64,000 nt of DNA from assembly GCA_016710365.1 (NCBI GenBank), contig JADJVW010000018.1:1-64000 (forward strand). Direction: 5' to 3'. Position numbers and translations under genes: made by a program. The stretch comes from Candidatus Caldilinea saccharophila. Lineage in GTDB: Bacteria > Chloroflexota > Anaerolineae > Caldilineales > Caldilineaceae. The notes under the pieces are model-generated. The model did no database searches. It saw only the letters and a program-made list of their open reading frames with translations, and was not told the DNA's origin. This document shows, one piece after another, positions 26,119 to 36,165 of the stretch (position 1 is the first letter of the stretch; every line of letters starts with the position of its first letter).

Positions 26119-26663
26119 TGGCTCTTCTCCACCTGGGCAGACGTGGCGTCATCGGGCGCCGTCTGGGGATCTGCACCCTCAGGTGACGGCGGGAGGTTGT
26201 CTGCAGAGGCGCTTGGCTCCGCCGGTGGTGGGTCGGTGGGGTCGATTTGCTTTGTCTCTACCGGCGCCAGGATCGTATTGCCGTTGGTCTCGCTTGGTTT
26301 TGCACTGTTTTTCGCCACTGCCGCCGCGGCTGCGGTGCTTTTGGCGACGTTGCTCGTGGCCGCGGGTTTGGCAGGCAGTGCTTTGGCGGGCGGTGGTTTG
26401 GGGGTCGGTGCTTTGGCAGCGGGAGAAGGGGTCTTGGCCGGATCAAGGATGTCGTTGACCATCCGGCGCGGATCCATTTCCTCCAGCATCTTGATCTCTT
26501 CGCTGAATTGCGAGGTGAATTCACTGCTGAGCGAGCGAATCTGCCGCAGATAGTCGGCAAGCGTACGCATGGCGCCGGGCAGCCGTTCTGGCCCCAACAC
26601 GACCAACGCGATCACAGCGATCAAAAACAGTTCGAAGATGCCGATGCCAAAAAAGCTATCCAT
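26115..26663 (-). CDS. Sec-independent translocase TatA/TatB-type protein
   Basis: A 182-residue protein with one N-terminal helix (IFELFLIAVIALVVLGPERL), the Gly-Pro hinge, and an amphipathic helix (PGAMRTLADYLRQIRSLSSE), the standard TatA/B fold. A long Lys/Pro/Ala-rich tail follows (PKPPPAKALPAKPAATSN). The GPERLP motif and length favour TatB over TatA, but the two are not cleanly separable here and it is the only such gene in the window. It precedes tatC. Confidence 0.88.
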   Translation of the reverse strand: MDSFFGIGIFELFLIAVIALVVLGPERLPGAMRTLADYLRQIRSLSSEFTSQFSEEIKMLEEMDPRRMVNDILDPAKTPSPAAKAPTPKPPPAKALPAKPAATSNVAKSTAAAAAVAKNSAKPSETNGNTILAPVETKQIDPTDPPPAEPSASADNLPPSPEGADPQTAPDDATSAQVEKSQ

Positions 26664-26664
26664 G

Positions 26665-27207
26665 TTAAAATGGCTTCCTTTGAACCTCTTCCAGAGCCGA
26701 CCCGAGCACGCCGTTCACAAAGCGCGGGCTGTTGTCACTGCCAAAGAGTTTGGCAAGCTCCACCGCCTCGTTAATCACCACTTTTGGCGGCGTCTGCAAC
26801 TGACGGCAGCCCAATTCATATAACGCCAGGCGCAATACATTGCGGTCGATGATGGCCAGTTGATTCACCGGCCACTCCGGCGCGTAGTGGGCGATCATGG
26901 CGTCCAGCGCGTCGCGATGCGTAATTACGCCAGACACCAGCAAACGTAAAAACCCTGCGGCTTCCTCACTCACGACAACGGGCGCATCCTCCCCATTTTC
27001 ATCGGGGGCCGGGTTCGCCAGGCGCGCATCGACCACATCCCCCGGTAAATGATCGACGCTGTCGACCTCGAAAAGCGTCTGGATCGCCAGCCGCCGCGCC
27101 AGTTGGCGATCGTGAATGTAGAGTAGATGTTCTTGATCACTGGTTTTGAGCGGTGAGGGCTGCGCACTTTGCTGCTTGAAGTCGTTCGATGCCATCAAAT
27201 TTACCAT
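26665..27207 (-). CDS. nusB: transcription antitermination factor NusB
   Basis: A 180-residue RNA-binding protein acting in antitermination of rRNA operons. Motifs: RQLARRLAIQTLFEVD near the N-terminus, then NQLAIIDRNVLRLALYEL, PPKVVINEAVELAKLFG and FVNGVLGSAL, all characteristic of NusB. ATG at 27207 is chosen since GAGGG lies 5 nt upstream; ATG 27195 is an alternative. It lies 8 nt after the corrected fabG stop and 1 nt before the tatA/B start. Confidence 0.93.
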   Translation of the reverse strand: MVNLMASNDFKQQSAQPSPLKTSDQEHLLYIHDRQLARRLAIQTLFEVDSVDHLPGDVVDARLANPAPDENGEDAPVVVSEEAAGFLRLLVSGVITHRDALDAMIAHYAPEWPVNQLAIIDRNVLRLALYELGCRQLQTPPKVVINEAVELAKLFGSDNSPRFVNGVLGSALEEVQRKPF

Positions 27208-27215
27208 TACAGCCC

Positions 27216-27961
27216 TCAAGCCATGACCAATCCACCATCGACGCTCAAGACGTGGCCGGTGATGAAGCCGGATCGTTCGGCAGCGAGGAAGGCGACGCCC
27301 AGGCAATTTCTTCGGGCGTTCCCATCCTGCCGATCGGCGTATTGGAAAGAATCGCGCTTTTTTGGTCCTCAGTCAAAATGTCAGTGAGCGCGGTGGGCAC
27401 AAAGCCAGGCGCTACGGCATTGACTGTGATGTTGCGGCTGGCTACTTCACGCGCCAGGCTTTTGGTGAACCCGATGATACCGGCCTTGCTGGCGGCATAA
27501 TTGGATTGGCCTGCCTGGCCCGACAGGCCAACCACGCTGGTGATGTTGATGATTCGGCCCCATTTCTGGCGCACCAAGCCGCGCATTGCGGCCTTGGTGA
27601 CGGTGTACACACTGCGCAGATTGGTGTCGATGACGACATCCCAGTCGTCTTCTTTCATAGTCATCAACAGGCCGTCACGCGTTGTCCCCGCATTGTTGAC
27701 CAGAATGTCCAGCCCGCCAAGCTCGCTCTGCACCTGTTTGACCAGCGCAGCGGCCTGCTCGGCCACGCTGACATCCGCCTGGAAGATGTGGCAAATGCCG
27801 CCGGCTTCCGTAATCTGCGCCATCACGGCGCGCGCGCCTTCGGCGTTGCCGCGGTAGTGGACAGCAACCTTTGCCCCACCTGCCGCCAATTCGCGCGCGA
27901 TCGCTGCGCCAATTCCGCTGCCGCTGCCCGTCACAAGGGCGACTCGATTCGAGAACTCCAT
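27216..27961 (-). CDS. fabG: 3-oxoacyl-[acyl-carrier-protein] reductase FabG, one frameshift near the 3' end
   Basis: A short-chain dehydrogenase reducing beta-ketoacyl-ACP with NADPH in fatty acid synthesis. It has the cofactor motif TGSGSGIG, NNAG, and the catalytic Ser/Tyr/Lys in ITSVVGLSGQ and SNYAASKAG. The uncorrected frame ends in an atypical tail; adding one base near 27296 restores VAFLAAERSGFITGHVLSVD and a stop at 27216-27218, exactly the family C-terminus. GGAAGAGATAGG precedes ATG 27961. It follows fabD in the same operon with a 269-nt gap in which no gene was seen. Confidence 0.92.
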
Positions 27962-28230
27962 CCTATCTCTTCCTATCGTAAACTGCTGGTCACGCGGCAC
28001 AGGCCGGTGAATGCAGGGGCGCAGTTTGGACAATGCATCCACATGCGACTGCGCCCGGCTAGATGCTTGCCAAGCATTATACTCACGAAGCGGTAATTCT
28101 GAAACGACAGATCTGCACTAGAGTCTGTTTCAGACTGGCCGCGCGGACGCCCCTGGGCGCGGGTCAAGAGACCTGATACGGGCAAGGCTGCGTCTGATCA
28201 GCGCCGAGGGCGCGACAAAATGCTGTCCCG

Positions 28231-29146
28231 TCAGCGCAGCGTTGCGACATACGCACGCACACCCTTGACATCTTTGACGGTGACGCGATTGGCGTCGCGT
28301 GCGATCCGCTTGACCAGCCCAGTCAACACTTCGCCCGCGCCTATCTCGACAAAGGTTGTCACTCCAGCGCTCGCCAGGTGTTGGATAGAGGCAGTCCAGC
28401 GCACGCTGTCGGTCAACTGCGAGTTGAGCTCGTCGCGAATCGCCTCCACCGTCGTGAGCAGGGTCGCGGTCGTGTTGCCGACCACCGGAGCTTGCGGCGG
28501 CAGAATAGCCGTCTGCGCGATGGCGGTGCGTAGGGCTGCGGCGGCAGGCTGCATCAATGGGCTGTGCGCCGCAATGCTGACGGCGAGCGGCGCCACCTTG
28601 CGCGCGCCGGCGGCTGTGAGCGCGGCCATCGCGGCCGCCATGCCGGCCGCATCGCCGGAAATCACAAGCTGGCCCGGGCAATTGTCGTTTGCCACTTGCA
28701 CAATGAAGCCGTCGCTGGAGACGCGTGCGCAGACTTCCGCCACTTGCGCTTCCTCCAACCCTAATACGGCGGCCATCCTGCCTGGCGCGCGGTCGCCTGC
28801 CAGCTTCATCAGGCGACCGCGCTCGCGCACCAGTCGCAAGCCATCGGCATAGCTGATGCTGCCGGCGGCGACCAGCGCCGTATACTCTCCCATGCTATGC
28901 CCGGCGACAAAGACGCCGGCGCCCGCACCAGACGCAGCCTCGCCCATCTCGGCTTCCAGTGCGCATGGCGGCCATGCTGGCGGCCATTAAGGCCGGTTGC
29001 GCATTGATAGTGTCCGTCAGTTCGGTTTCCGGCCCATCGAGCATGAGGCGGCTCAGCGCAAATCCGAGCACCGCGTCGGCTTCTTCCAGCGCGGCGCGGG
29101 CCGTGGGGTAGTGTTCGACCAGACCCAAATTGATCCGGGCGATCAA
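28231..29146 (-). CDS. fabD: malonyl CoA-ACP transacylase FabD, N-terminus atypical, one frameshift
   Basis: Transfers malonyl groups from CoA to acyl carrier protein. The nucleophile Ser lies in VAGHSMGEYTALVAAG, the catalytic His in SIAAHSPLMQ, and the C-terminus reads FVEIGAGEVLTGLVKRI. A shift near 28960 joins NAQPALMAASMAAM to ALEAEMGEAASG. The protein begins at TTG 29146 with MIARINLGLVEHYPTARA, lacking about 20 residues that normally carry the FPGQGSQ oxyanion-hole motif; no such motif exists in any frame before rpmF. Either a short deletion or an assembly loss is likely. Confidence 0.87.
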
Positions 29147-29176
29147 TCAACCTCACTCCATTTCGATCAATTGCTC

Positions 29177-29377
29177 TTACTTCTTAGCCGACTTTTTGTC
29201 CTTGATGTCCAGAACTTGTTTGCCCTTGTAATAACCGCAGTGAGGGCAAACCCGATGCGGCAATACTGGTTGATGGCAGTTGCCACATTCACCCAGCGTT
29301 GGGACGCCGATCGCATCATGGGCGCGGCGACGATCACGGCGGCCTTTGCTCAGTTTTCGTTTTGGAAGTGGTCCCAT
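29177..29377 (-). CDS. rpmF: 50S ribosomal protein L32
   Basis: A 66-residue basic protein starting MGPLPKRKLSKGRRDRRRAH. It has a zinc-ribbon made of CGNC and CPHC and a Lys-rich tail. AAGGAG precedes the ATG. The order DUF177, rpmF, fabD is a widely conserved bacterial cluster linking ribosome and fatty acid synthesis genes. Confidence 0.96.
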   Translation of the reverse strand: MGPLPKRKLSKGRRDRRRAHDAIGVPTLGECGNCHQPVLPHRVCPHCGYYKGKQVLDIKDKKSAKK

Positions 29378-29458
29378 GTTTCTGGCTCCTTACCCGTAGG
29401 TAATAATCGTGCAGCGTAGGCCCAAAGACCTTGTGCTGCGCCTGTTGCATTTAATTTA

Positions 29459-30058
29459 TCAAGATGACGCGCTGTCTTCGTCACGCCGCAAGCTAAGCAG
29501 CGCAGCCCAGCGCGGGTCAATCTTTGTCTCCTCGTCGCGTTCGTCGGCATCCGAATAGAGTTCGATGTCTTCTAATGCGCCGATTTCGGCCAGCCGGCGG
29601 GTCAGATTTGGACATTGCCCCGCTCCTTCCCAGTTGCACGCCGGATACATCGGCATCGCCAACCATACTGACTGACGCACTACTTCCGTTAAATTCAGGA
29701 TATGCTGCTCGTTGATCAGCAACGCAGCATCTTCCAAATCCTCTTCAGACCCTTCAAACTCATCAGGGTGCAGGTAACGCCCTGTGTAAACCTCAGTCAG
29801 TGGCCGAAAACTATCTTCGAGTTCAAACCGAACCGGCACGGCGATAGGCTCCAAACAGCGATTACACGTAGCCTGTACGACTGTGCTTAGCTCGCCGGAT
29901 GTGAGAATGCCGCTATTGGTGCGCAACAACTGAACAGTTCCAACCAACGGCCCGAGAAACTTCAGCTCCTCATCCAGGCCATCGAGCGGTTCATTCAGTG
30001 CAAACCGACGGGTTGCCCCTGTCAGTTCTTTGAGCAATTGAGCAACGTTAAATTGCAT
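29459..30058 (-). CDS. DUF177 (YceD-like) protein
   Basis: A 199-residue protein of the DUF177 family, usually encoded just before rpmF and implicated in 23S rRNA metabolism in some bacteria. It has GELSTVVQATCNRCLEPI with the first cysteine pair, an acidic middle, a second cysteine region (YPACNWEGAGQC), and the usual end DPRWAALLSL. AGGAGGTG precedes ATG 30058, but this ribosome site is one arm of a hairpin (30066-30084). A near-consensus promoter lies at 30149-30177. Confidence 0.9.
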   Translation of the reverse strand: MQFNVAQLLKELTGATRRFALNEPLDGLDEELKFLGPLVGTVQLLRTNSGILTSGELSTVVQATCNRCLEPIAVPVRFELEDSFRPLTEVYTGRYLHPDEFEGSEEDLEDAALLINEQHILNLTEVVRQSVWLAMPMYPACNWEGAGQCPNLTRRLAEIGALEDIELYSDADERDEETKIDPRWAALLSLRRDEDSASS

Positions 30059-30065
30059 AACAACA

Positions 30066-30084
30066 CCTCCTGCATCACAGGAGG
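30066..30084 (-). promoter_or_regulatory. hairpin covering the Shine-Dalgarno of the DUF177-rpmF operon
   Basis: On the minus strand CCTCCTG (30084-30078), a 5-nt loop and CAGGAGG (30072-30066) form a perfect 7-bp stem whose second arm is the ribosome site for the DUF177 gene. It could mask translation initiation or be opened by a ligand or protein. Confidence 0.5.
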
Positions 30085-30148
30085 AAACATTCTCCAGAGA
30101 TCAATGCCGGCCGCGCGTCACCGGTCTGCGCGTTGCAAACAGACGAGT

Positions 30149-30177
30149 AGTATAGTGGCCAACCGATGTTCTGTCAA
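30149..30177 (-). promoter_or_regulatory. consensus sigma70-type promoter for DUF177-rpmF-fabD operon
   Basis: Read on the minus strand: TTGACA (30177-30172), 17-nt spacer, TATACT (30154-30149). The leader to the DUF177 start at 30058 is about 85 nt and contains the SD-covering hairpin. Confidence 0.8.
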
Positions 30178-30206
30178 AATAGCAATGAATCCAGCGCAAA
30201 CCAAAT

Positions 30207-30715
30207 TCATGACCGGCGTTCCGGTTTGGCAGGGGCGGCGCCGCCCAATTCGAGATTTTGACGCAAGAGATCGAGACCATTATCGACCTGTTTGCTGATA
30301 ATGCGCAGCTTTTCCGCCAGTTCTTCCAGCACGCGCGCCGCATAGCGATCCGCCTCATCGCGCCGCTGCTGAGCCGTGTGCTGCGAATCGACGATGATCC
30401 GCTCGGCCTCCTGTCGCGAGGCAGAGACCAGCGCATCGTTGTTCAGGATGTCCTGCGCGCGGCGCTTTGCCTGCTCTACGATGCGTACAGCCTCCGCCTC
30501 GGCCGCCTCCAAAATACGGTCGCGCTCCTGTAACATGCGCTCGCTTTCGATGATCGAGCTTGGCACATTGACGCGTAGCCGCTCGATCACCTGCTGCGCC
30601 TCGTTGTGGTCGATCATGCGCAGTGACGACATTGGCACGCGCCGGCTGCTTTCCAACAAAGCATCTAATTGATCAATAATTTGCAAGATGGCGATGGGAC
30701 ACCTCCCGGCGGTTC

Positions 30716-30734
<19 letters not shown>
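30207..30734 (-). CDS. hypothetical coiled-coil protein (conserved next to coaD)
   Basis: A 175-residue protein dominated by long charged helices: [25 protein letters not shown]-like [20 protein letters not shown] and [20 protein letters not shown], resembling ATP synthase b-type or DivIVA-like coiled coils. It has no membrane helix, so it is likely cytoplasmic. Translation probably begins at GTG 30734 preceded by GGAG, overlapping the coaD 3' end by 19 nt; TTG 30686 would give a shorter form that begins [12 protein letters not shown]. Function unknown. Relatives between coaD and DUF177 are, from memory, seen in Chloroflexota. Confidence 0.7.
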
Positions 30735-31275
<541 letters not shown>

Positions 31276-32487
31276 TTACGCTTCGGGCAAAAATTGTAAG
31301 AAGACCTGATTGCCCATCAGGAGTCCACGCCGGGTCAGTTGGACGCGCTCGTCATCCACAATTAACAACCCGGCTTTATGCAACTGCTTTAGTTCATCGG
31401 CAAAGATGGCAGTTGGCAACACACCATGCAGGGCGAGGAAGCGGTCAAGCCGCACGCCTTCTCGCACCAAGCGCAGGCCAACCATCATGCTCTCCGCCAT
31501 TGCCAACCGCGGCGGAATTTCCTCGACAAATTCTTCCAGCGGGCCACCTGCCTGCACGCGACGGTTGTAGCCGGCGACCGGCTTGCGGTTGCCCCAGCGC
31601 CGCTCGACTGGAACCTCGCCTGCGTGCACGTGTAGATGGCTATGGGCGCCCGGCCCGATGCCAAGATACGCTTGATTGCGCCAGTACATCAAGTTGTGCT
31701 GACAGGCCAGCCGCGGCATTTCACTGTGCTCATCTTCTGGCGCCAACCGCCGCGCCCAATTCGACACTTCGTAGTGGACATAGCCAGCCGCGCCAAGCTG
31801 CACCAAGGCCATTTCATACAGCGTGGCAGCCAAATCATCGTCGGGCGCCTCACTGCGACCACTTTCCACCCAGTGAAAGAGCGGTGTATCTGGCTCGACA
31901 ATCAGGCTATACAGGCTTAAATGCTCAGGCGCCAATGTCAGCGCCTCATCAAGCGTCGCTTGCCAATCGCCTTCGGTCTGTCCGGGCAAGCCGAAGATGA
32001 AGTCCAAATTGATGTTCGCAAAGCCAACCTCGCGTGCCGTTGCGTACGCAGTGTACACATCCTCAGCCGAGTGGATGCGCCCCAGGAAACGCAGTTCGTC
32101 CGGCCGAAAACTCTGGACGCCCATGCTGAGTCGATTCACGCCCAGCGTGCGCAGTACGGCGAATTTTGCCTGATCCACCGTTCCCGGATTGGCCTCGCAA
32201 GTGATCTCTGCCGTCGGCGCCACGCGGAAACAGCGGTGGATCGCCTCGAACAGTTGCCCCAATTGACGCGCTTCGAGCACGGTCGGCGTGCCGCCGCCAA
32301 TGAAGATGGTCGCAACCGTGTACTGCGCCATGCGTGCGGCCCAACGCTCCATCTCTGCGCACAGCGCATCCACCGTTGCCTGATGCAAGGCTTCCAGCCC
32401 GGCGTAGGTGTTGAAGTCGCAATACGGGCATTTTCGCTCGCAAAACGGAATGTGAATGTACAACCCCAGGGGGGACAGCTCGCTCAT
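31276..32487 (-). CDS. hemW: radical SAM heme chaperone HemW (coproporphyrinogen III oxidase-like)
   Basis: A 403-residue radical SAM protein. The 4Fe-4S motif is [10 protein letters not shown] (CxxxCxxC, with the HemW-type CxF end) after GLYIHIPF. Further motifs are [19 protein letters not shown] and [10 protein letters not shown]. The family was long called HemN-like, but proteins with this CxxxCxxCxF form bind and transfer heme rather than oxidise coproporphyrinogen. ATG 32487 overlaps the stop of the FHA regulator by 4 nt. Confidence 0.93.
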   Translation of the reverse strand: MSELSPLGLYIHIPFCERKCPYCDFNTYAGLEALHQATVDALCAEMERWAARMAQYTVATIFIGGGTPTVLEARQLGQLFEAIHRCFRVAPTAEITCEANPGTVDQAKFAVLRTLGVNRLSMGVQSFRPDELRFLGRIHSAEDVYTAYATAREVGFANINLDFIFGLPGQTEGDWQATLDEALTLAPEHLSLYSLIVEPDTPLFHWVESGRSEAPDDDLAATLYEMALVQLGAAGYVHYEVSNWARRLAPEDEHSEMPRLACQHNLMYWRNQAYLGIGPGAHSHLHVHAGEVPVERRWGNRKPVAGYNRRVQAGGPLEEFVEEIPPRLAMAESMMVGLRLVREGVRLDRFLALHGVLPTAIFADELKQLHKAGLLIVDDERVQLTRRGLLMGNQVFLQFLPEA

Positions 32488-33188
32488 CGGTTTTCCAGGC
32501 GGAAACCGTGCCCGCGCACGGTGACGATGTAGCGGAACTCGTTGTCGCACTCCTCGATGCGTTCGCGCAGACGACGCACCAGCGCATCGATCGCCTGTTC
32601 GCTGACGCCCTCGCTGGCAGCTTCCGGCCAGACCGCCTCGATGATCTGCTCGCGCGTGATCACACTGCCGCCCGAATCCCACAAGATCTCGAGCAAGCGA
32701 TACTGATGCAGGCTTAATGGCGGGTCGATAATGATCCCATTTGCCCACACCTGCCGCGTCTCTTTATCGATGCGCAGACCACGTTTGTCACTGTCCAAAG
32801 ATAAGGGCGCCGTCGCGCCGGCATCGACGAAGGCCAGCTTGAAACGCAGCGCGATCTGTAATTCGTCGCCGTCTTGAAGTGGCAGTGAGGTATTGTTTTG
32901 CACATCTTGCCCATTGACATGAGTGCCGTTTTTGCTGCCCAGATCTTCGATGCGGTAATGATCGTCCGCCCAGTAGATGCGGGCGTGATTGCGGCTCACC
33001 TGGCGGTCGGGCAAGTGGATATCACAATCCTCGTCGCGCCCGATGGTCAACGCCCGGTTACGATCGAGCGGCCAGCGCCGCCCGGTTTCCGCCCCGCGCT
33101 GCAAGACCAGCATCGCATTTTCCTTCGGCCTGATTTCGCCTTCGGATTCGGGGTTATTGGCCGCTTCAAATTCTGAATCGATTGACAT
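32484..33188 (-). CDS. FHA domain plus OmpR-type winged-helix transcriptional regulator
   Basis: A 234-residue two-domain protein. The FHA domain (about residues 28-110) reads [20 protein letters not shown] and then [12 protein letters not shown], which binds phosphothreonine peptides. The C-terminal winged helix ends with [15 protein letters not shown], the OmpR/PhoB-type DNA-binding signature. Such a protein could bind DNA after contact with a phosphorylated partner. The divergent gene is a Ser/Thr kinase, and 17-bp direct repeats lie between the two, so a kinase-FHA-DNA switch is inferred. GAGGAG precedes ATG 33188. Confidence 0.9.
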   Translation of the reverse strand: MSIDSEFEAANNPESEGEIRPKENAMLVLQRGAETGRRWPLDRNRALTIGRDEDCDIHLPDRQVSRNHARIYWADDHYRIEDLGSKNGTHVNGQDVQNNTSLPLQDGDELQIALRFKLAFVDAGATAPLSLDSDKRGLRIDKETRQVWANGIIIDPPLSLHQYRLLEILWDSGGSVITREQIIEAVWPEAASEGVSEQAIDALVRRLRERIEECDNEFRYIVTVRGHGFRLENR

Positions 33189-33256
33189 CTGACTCCTCTA
33201 AAAAGTAAATTCCAGCGCCTGGTAAAACGCCGTTTGATCATTCATAACGGATTATG

Positions 33257-33334
33257 CCGACTGTGCTCTGGATAGACTGTGACAGGATATAGACTGCGAC
33301 AGGATCCAGACAGTGACAGTATACAGATTGACAG
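33257..33334. repeat. 17-bp direct repeats between FHA regulator and Ser/Thr kinase genes
   Basis: Units beginning at 33273, 33290, 33307 and 33324 share the pattern (T/C)AGACTGnGACAGGAT with exact 17-bp spacing; a weaker unit starts near 33258. OmpR-type regulators usually bind tandem direct repeats, so these are candidate sites for the adjacent FHA-winged-helix protein. A minus-strand TATAAT (33385-33380) lies upstream of them relative to the FHA gene, so they would lie in its leader. Confidence 0.6.
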
Positions 33335-33482
33335 CACTTCATTGGGCGCGCATAATGCAACCCAACGACGAATGGGTCTATTATACCAGAGTTGTACGAC
33401 TACAAAAATGATTAAGTTAAGTCAGGTTTATTTGATGGCAGGGCCCGATGTCGACAAAGCCTGGCAAACCATAGGATGAAAC

Positions 33483-34496
33483 ATGCAGCAAATCCTTGAA
33501 TCGGGCAAAATTTTACGTGGTCGCTACAAAATCCAGGAACTCGTCGGACAAGGCGGGATGGGTGCGGTCTATCGCTCCGATGATCTGCGCCTTTCTGGGC
33601 GCGTCTGCGCAGTCAAGGAAGTATTGCCTGCGCTTTCCGAGAGTTCAGTCTCCAAAGAAGAGCTAGAACAGATCACCGAGCAGTTCCGCGTCGAGGCCAG
33701 CACGCTGGCGCGCCTGGATCATCCCAACCTGCCCAAGGTCTCCGATTATTTCTCGATCGGCGGACGCGAATATCTGGTCATGGATTTTGTAGAAGGCAGA
33801 GATCTACAGGAAATTTTGCTGGAAGCACAGCGCCGTGAGGAGCAGCTTCGTGAGGTTCAGGTGATGGCATGGGCGACCCAATTACTCGACGCACTGGAGT
33901 ATATGCACAGCCAGGATCCACCTGTGGTGCATCGCGATATCAAGCCTAGTAATATCAAGGTGACGCCGCGCGGCGCCATCAAGTTGGTGGATTTTGGACT
34001 GGTTAAGGTGTTGCAAAACAACGATAGCCGCACCGTGACCGTGGTGCAGGGACGCGGCACCGTCGCCTATACGCCGCTTGAACAGTACGGCAGCGATACT
34101 GGCTCCACCGATAATCGCAGTGACATTTACGCGATGGGCGCCACGTTCTATCATTTACTGTGTGGTCAGCCGCCGGCCGATGCCAAGCAGCGCTTTTTGC
34201 GTCCGGGCTTGTTGACGCCCATGCGCCAGCTCAATCCAAACGTCTCGCCGCGCGTCGAACGCGCGATCTTCCGCTCGCTCTCGATGCACCCCAACGAACG
34301 TCCAAGCAGCGCGCGCGAGTTTCGCGAGATGCTGCTTGGCTCTGACGTGCGCGCCTATCCGCCAACTCCTTCCACCTTGCTGCCTCCGGTCGGTAGAGCG
34401 GTGCAAGGGTGGGGCTCGGTCCTGCGAGAATATGGCGTGCTGCTGGGATTGGCGGGAGCGCTGCTGCTGGTGGCATTCTTGATCAGTATTATGTAG
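33483..34496 (+). CDS. Hanks-type Ser/Thr protein kinase with C-terminal membrane anchor
   Basis: A 337-residue kinase. Gly loop GQGGMGAVY, catalytic Lys in [27 protein letters not shown] (catalytic loop), [11 protein letters not shown] (Mg loop), and activation-segment end [13 protein letters not shown] instead of the usual APE. The C-terminus is a single helix ([19 protein letters not shown]), so the kinase is tail-anchored with no extracytoplasmic sensor domain. It is divergent from the FHA regulator, a plausible phosphorylation target or partner. Its stop overlaps the convergent Amt-like gene by 8 nt. Confidence 0.93.
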   Translation: MQQILESGKILRGRYKIQELVGQGGMGAVYRSDDLRLSGRVCAVKEVLPALSESSVSKEELEQITEQFRVEASTLARLDHPNLPKVSDYFSIGGREYLVMDFVEGRDLQEILLEAQRREEQLREVQVMAWATQLLDALEYMHSQDPPVVHRDIKPSNIKVTPRGAIKLVDFGLVKVLQNNDSRTVTVVQGRGTVAYTPLEQYGSDTGSTDNRSDIYAMGATFYHLLCGQPPADAKQRFLRPGLLTPMRQLNPNVSPRVERAIFRSLSMHPNERPSSAREFREMLLGSDVRAYPPTPSTLLPPVGRAVQGWGSVLREYGVLLGLAGALLLVAFLISIM

Positions 34497-36042
34497 AAGG
34501 GTCGCTGGGCACAGGTGGAAATGATCGGCGTCTTTCCGGCGCAGGCGGCTCCGCCCCTGCGGTGACGCGCGGGAGAGGCAGCTCCGGATCAGGGTGTGTG
34601 GTGCGCTCGCTATGTTGAAACCCCCAGAAAAGGAGGCCGAGCGGGGCGCAGGCGACTACGCCTGTCAGCACGCCCCAAACGATCATCGCGGCCATCCCGA
34701 TCAATTGCGCCTGAAATTGTCCGGGAAAATCGGGTTGAAACCCGGTCGCCACGAAAAGCCCTGATACGCCCTGCCGTGCGACGCCCATGAAATTATCAAC
34801 GCCAGTGACCTGCCAGCCAACGCCGGCGGCGCCGTCAGCAAAGACGCCGGCGAACAATAATCCCACCATCGCTGGCGCACCGGCCGTCACGACCAGGCCG
34901 GTGGCGTCGTCCAGCCGCAGCAGATGATCGATGACATAGGCCAATAAAGGCGTCGTCGCACCCGCCAGCGCACCGATCAGGAGCGCGGGCGCCGGTTGTA
35001 TAAACGGTGCAGCCGCCAAACCAGCGACGGCGCCTGCGACCAGCCCGCGCGCGGCTAACGTCGGGTGACTCTGCCCCGCGACAAACCATGTATAGAGCAA
35101 TGGCGCCACTACTCCGGCCGCCGCTGACAGCAGCACATTAACGCTGCCGCGCATCATCCCCAGGTCGCTCAAGGCTGCCACTTGCAACGGGTTCGACCAT
35201 AACCAACCGATCAACCCGGCCAGGACGAGCAAGCTTCCTGCCACCGTAAGCAGCGGCTGATAATCGGGCGGCAGGTGCGCGCTAGCGGCGGCCGCCCGAC
35301 GCGGCGTCCACACGACAAGCGCAACCAGGCCAAAGGCAGCGGCCAGCAAAAAGACGCTGCCCGCGCCGCCGACGTCGAGAAAACCATGGCCTAGATTCAA
35401 ATTGCGCCCCAGTGCGGAAAGCCAGCCGCCCCCTTGCACCCAATTACCCGCCAGCGGATAGACGATGCCGCCTATCAGGAGGGCAATCACTAACGTCGCC
35501 AACATCGGCGCCCGCCCGCGCACCGCCATCACAGGCAGGAGCGTCACGACGAAGAGCCAGGGCAGATGGGACAAGAAGAGCGCGTACACGAGGGCGGTCA
35601 TGTCGCTACCCGCGAGAAACCACCCGCTTAACCCTGCTACGCCCCAGCCGACGCCCCAGTCTACGGAGAGTGGGCTCCATTCCCACACCAGTCCGCGCAG
35701 TTCCGGTCGCATATAAACCAGGCCGATCCCGCCAAACTGCAACGCAAAACCGACCGCCCAGTACGCCAGCGTCGCCAGGCTGATCGCAGCCACCGCGCCC
35801 AGCGCAGCATCCCAGGCGCGCTCAGTCTCCAAACCGGCGACGCCGATCAACACAAGCCCGACCGCGGTTAACATCGCCACAGCCGCAGATAATATATACC
35901 AAAAAACCGGAGTTGATGCGGGTGTCCCAGACGCATCCCCCTGCGCGACCGCCGCCAGTGGCGACAACGCCAGCAGCGCGGGCAGTCCGATCCAGAGAAC
36001 GCACCGGAAACGAGCAAATCGATTAACGTGTGGCTTATTCAT
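34489..36042 (-). CDS. ammonium-transporter (Amt)-like membrane protein lacking pore histidines
   Basis: A 517-residue protein with signal-like N-terminus ([16 protein letters not shown]) and about eleven helices. Amt-like features include [36 protein letters not shown] and [20 protein letters not shown]. In AmtB the fifth and tenth helices supply the paired pore His; the equivalent segments here read [14 protein letters not shown] and [17 protein letters not shown] with no His. It is therefore probably not a canonical ammonium channel. It could be a sensor, regulator or transporter of another solute. Fold assignment is by recalled motifs and moderate. Confidence 0.6.
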   Translation of the reverse strand: MNKPHVNRFARFRCVLWIGLPALLALSPLAAVAQGDASGTPASTPVFWYILSAAVAMLTAVGLVLIGVAGLETERAWDAALGAVAAISLATLAYWAVGFALQFGGIGLVYMRPELRGLVWEWSPLSVDWGVGWGVAGLSGWFLAGSDMTALVYALFLSHLPWLFVVTLLPVMAVRGRAPMLATLVIALLIGGIVYPLAGNWVQGGGWLSALGRNLNLGHGFLDVGGAGSVFLLAAAFGLVALVVWTPRRAAAASAHLPPDYQPLLTVAGSLLVLAGLIGWLWSNPLQVAALSDLGMMRGSVNVLLSAAAGVVAPLLYTWFVAGQSHPTLAARGLVAGAVAGLAAAPFIQPAPALLIGALAGATTPLLAYVIDHLLRLDDATGLVVTAGAPAMVGLLFAGVFADGAAGVGWQVTGVDNFMGVARQGVSGLFVATGFQPDFPGQFQAQLIGMAAMIVWGVLTGVVACAPLGLLFWGFQHSERTTHPDPELPLPRVTAGAEPPAPERRRSFPPVPSDPST

Positions 36043-36165
36043 GCAGTTGTGACCATTGGTTTGTCGTCGGGGAAATGTCTTTAACGCTGGCCGAATCGTG
36101 CGTCAATCATACCAAAGGCGATCTATTTTCCCAAAGCGCCTAACGACTGTGGTAGACTGCCTGTG

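Noticed and set aside
27962..28230. Gap between fabD and fabG considered for acpP
   Set aside because: No frame shows the DSL phosphopantetheine motif of acyl carrier protein.
33257..33334. Tandem 17-bp units considered as a CRISPR fragment
   Set aside because: The units are contiguous with no spacers and no cas genes are near; direct repeats for a DNA-binding protein fit better.
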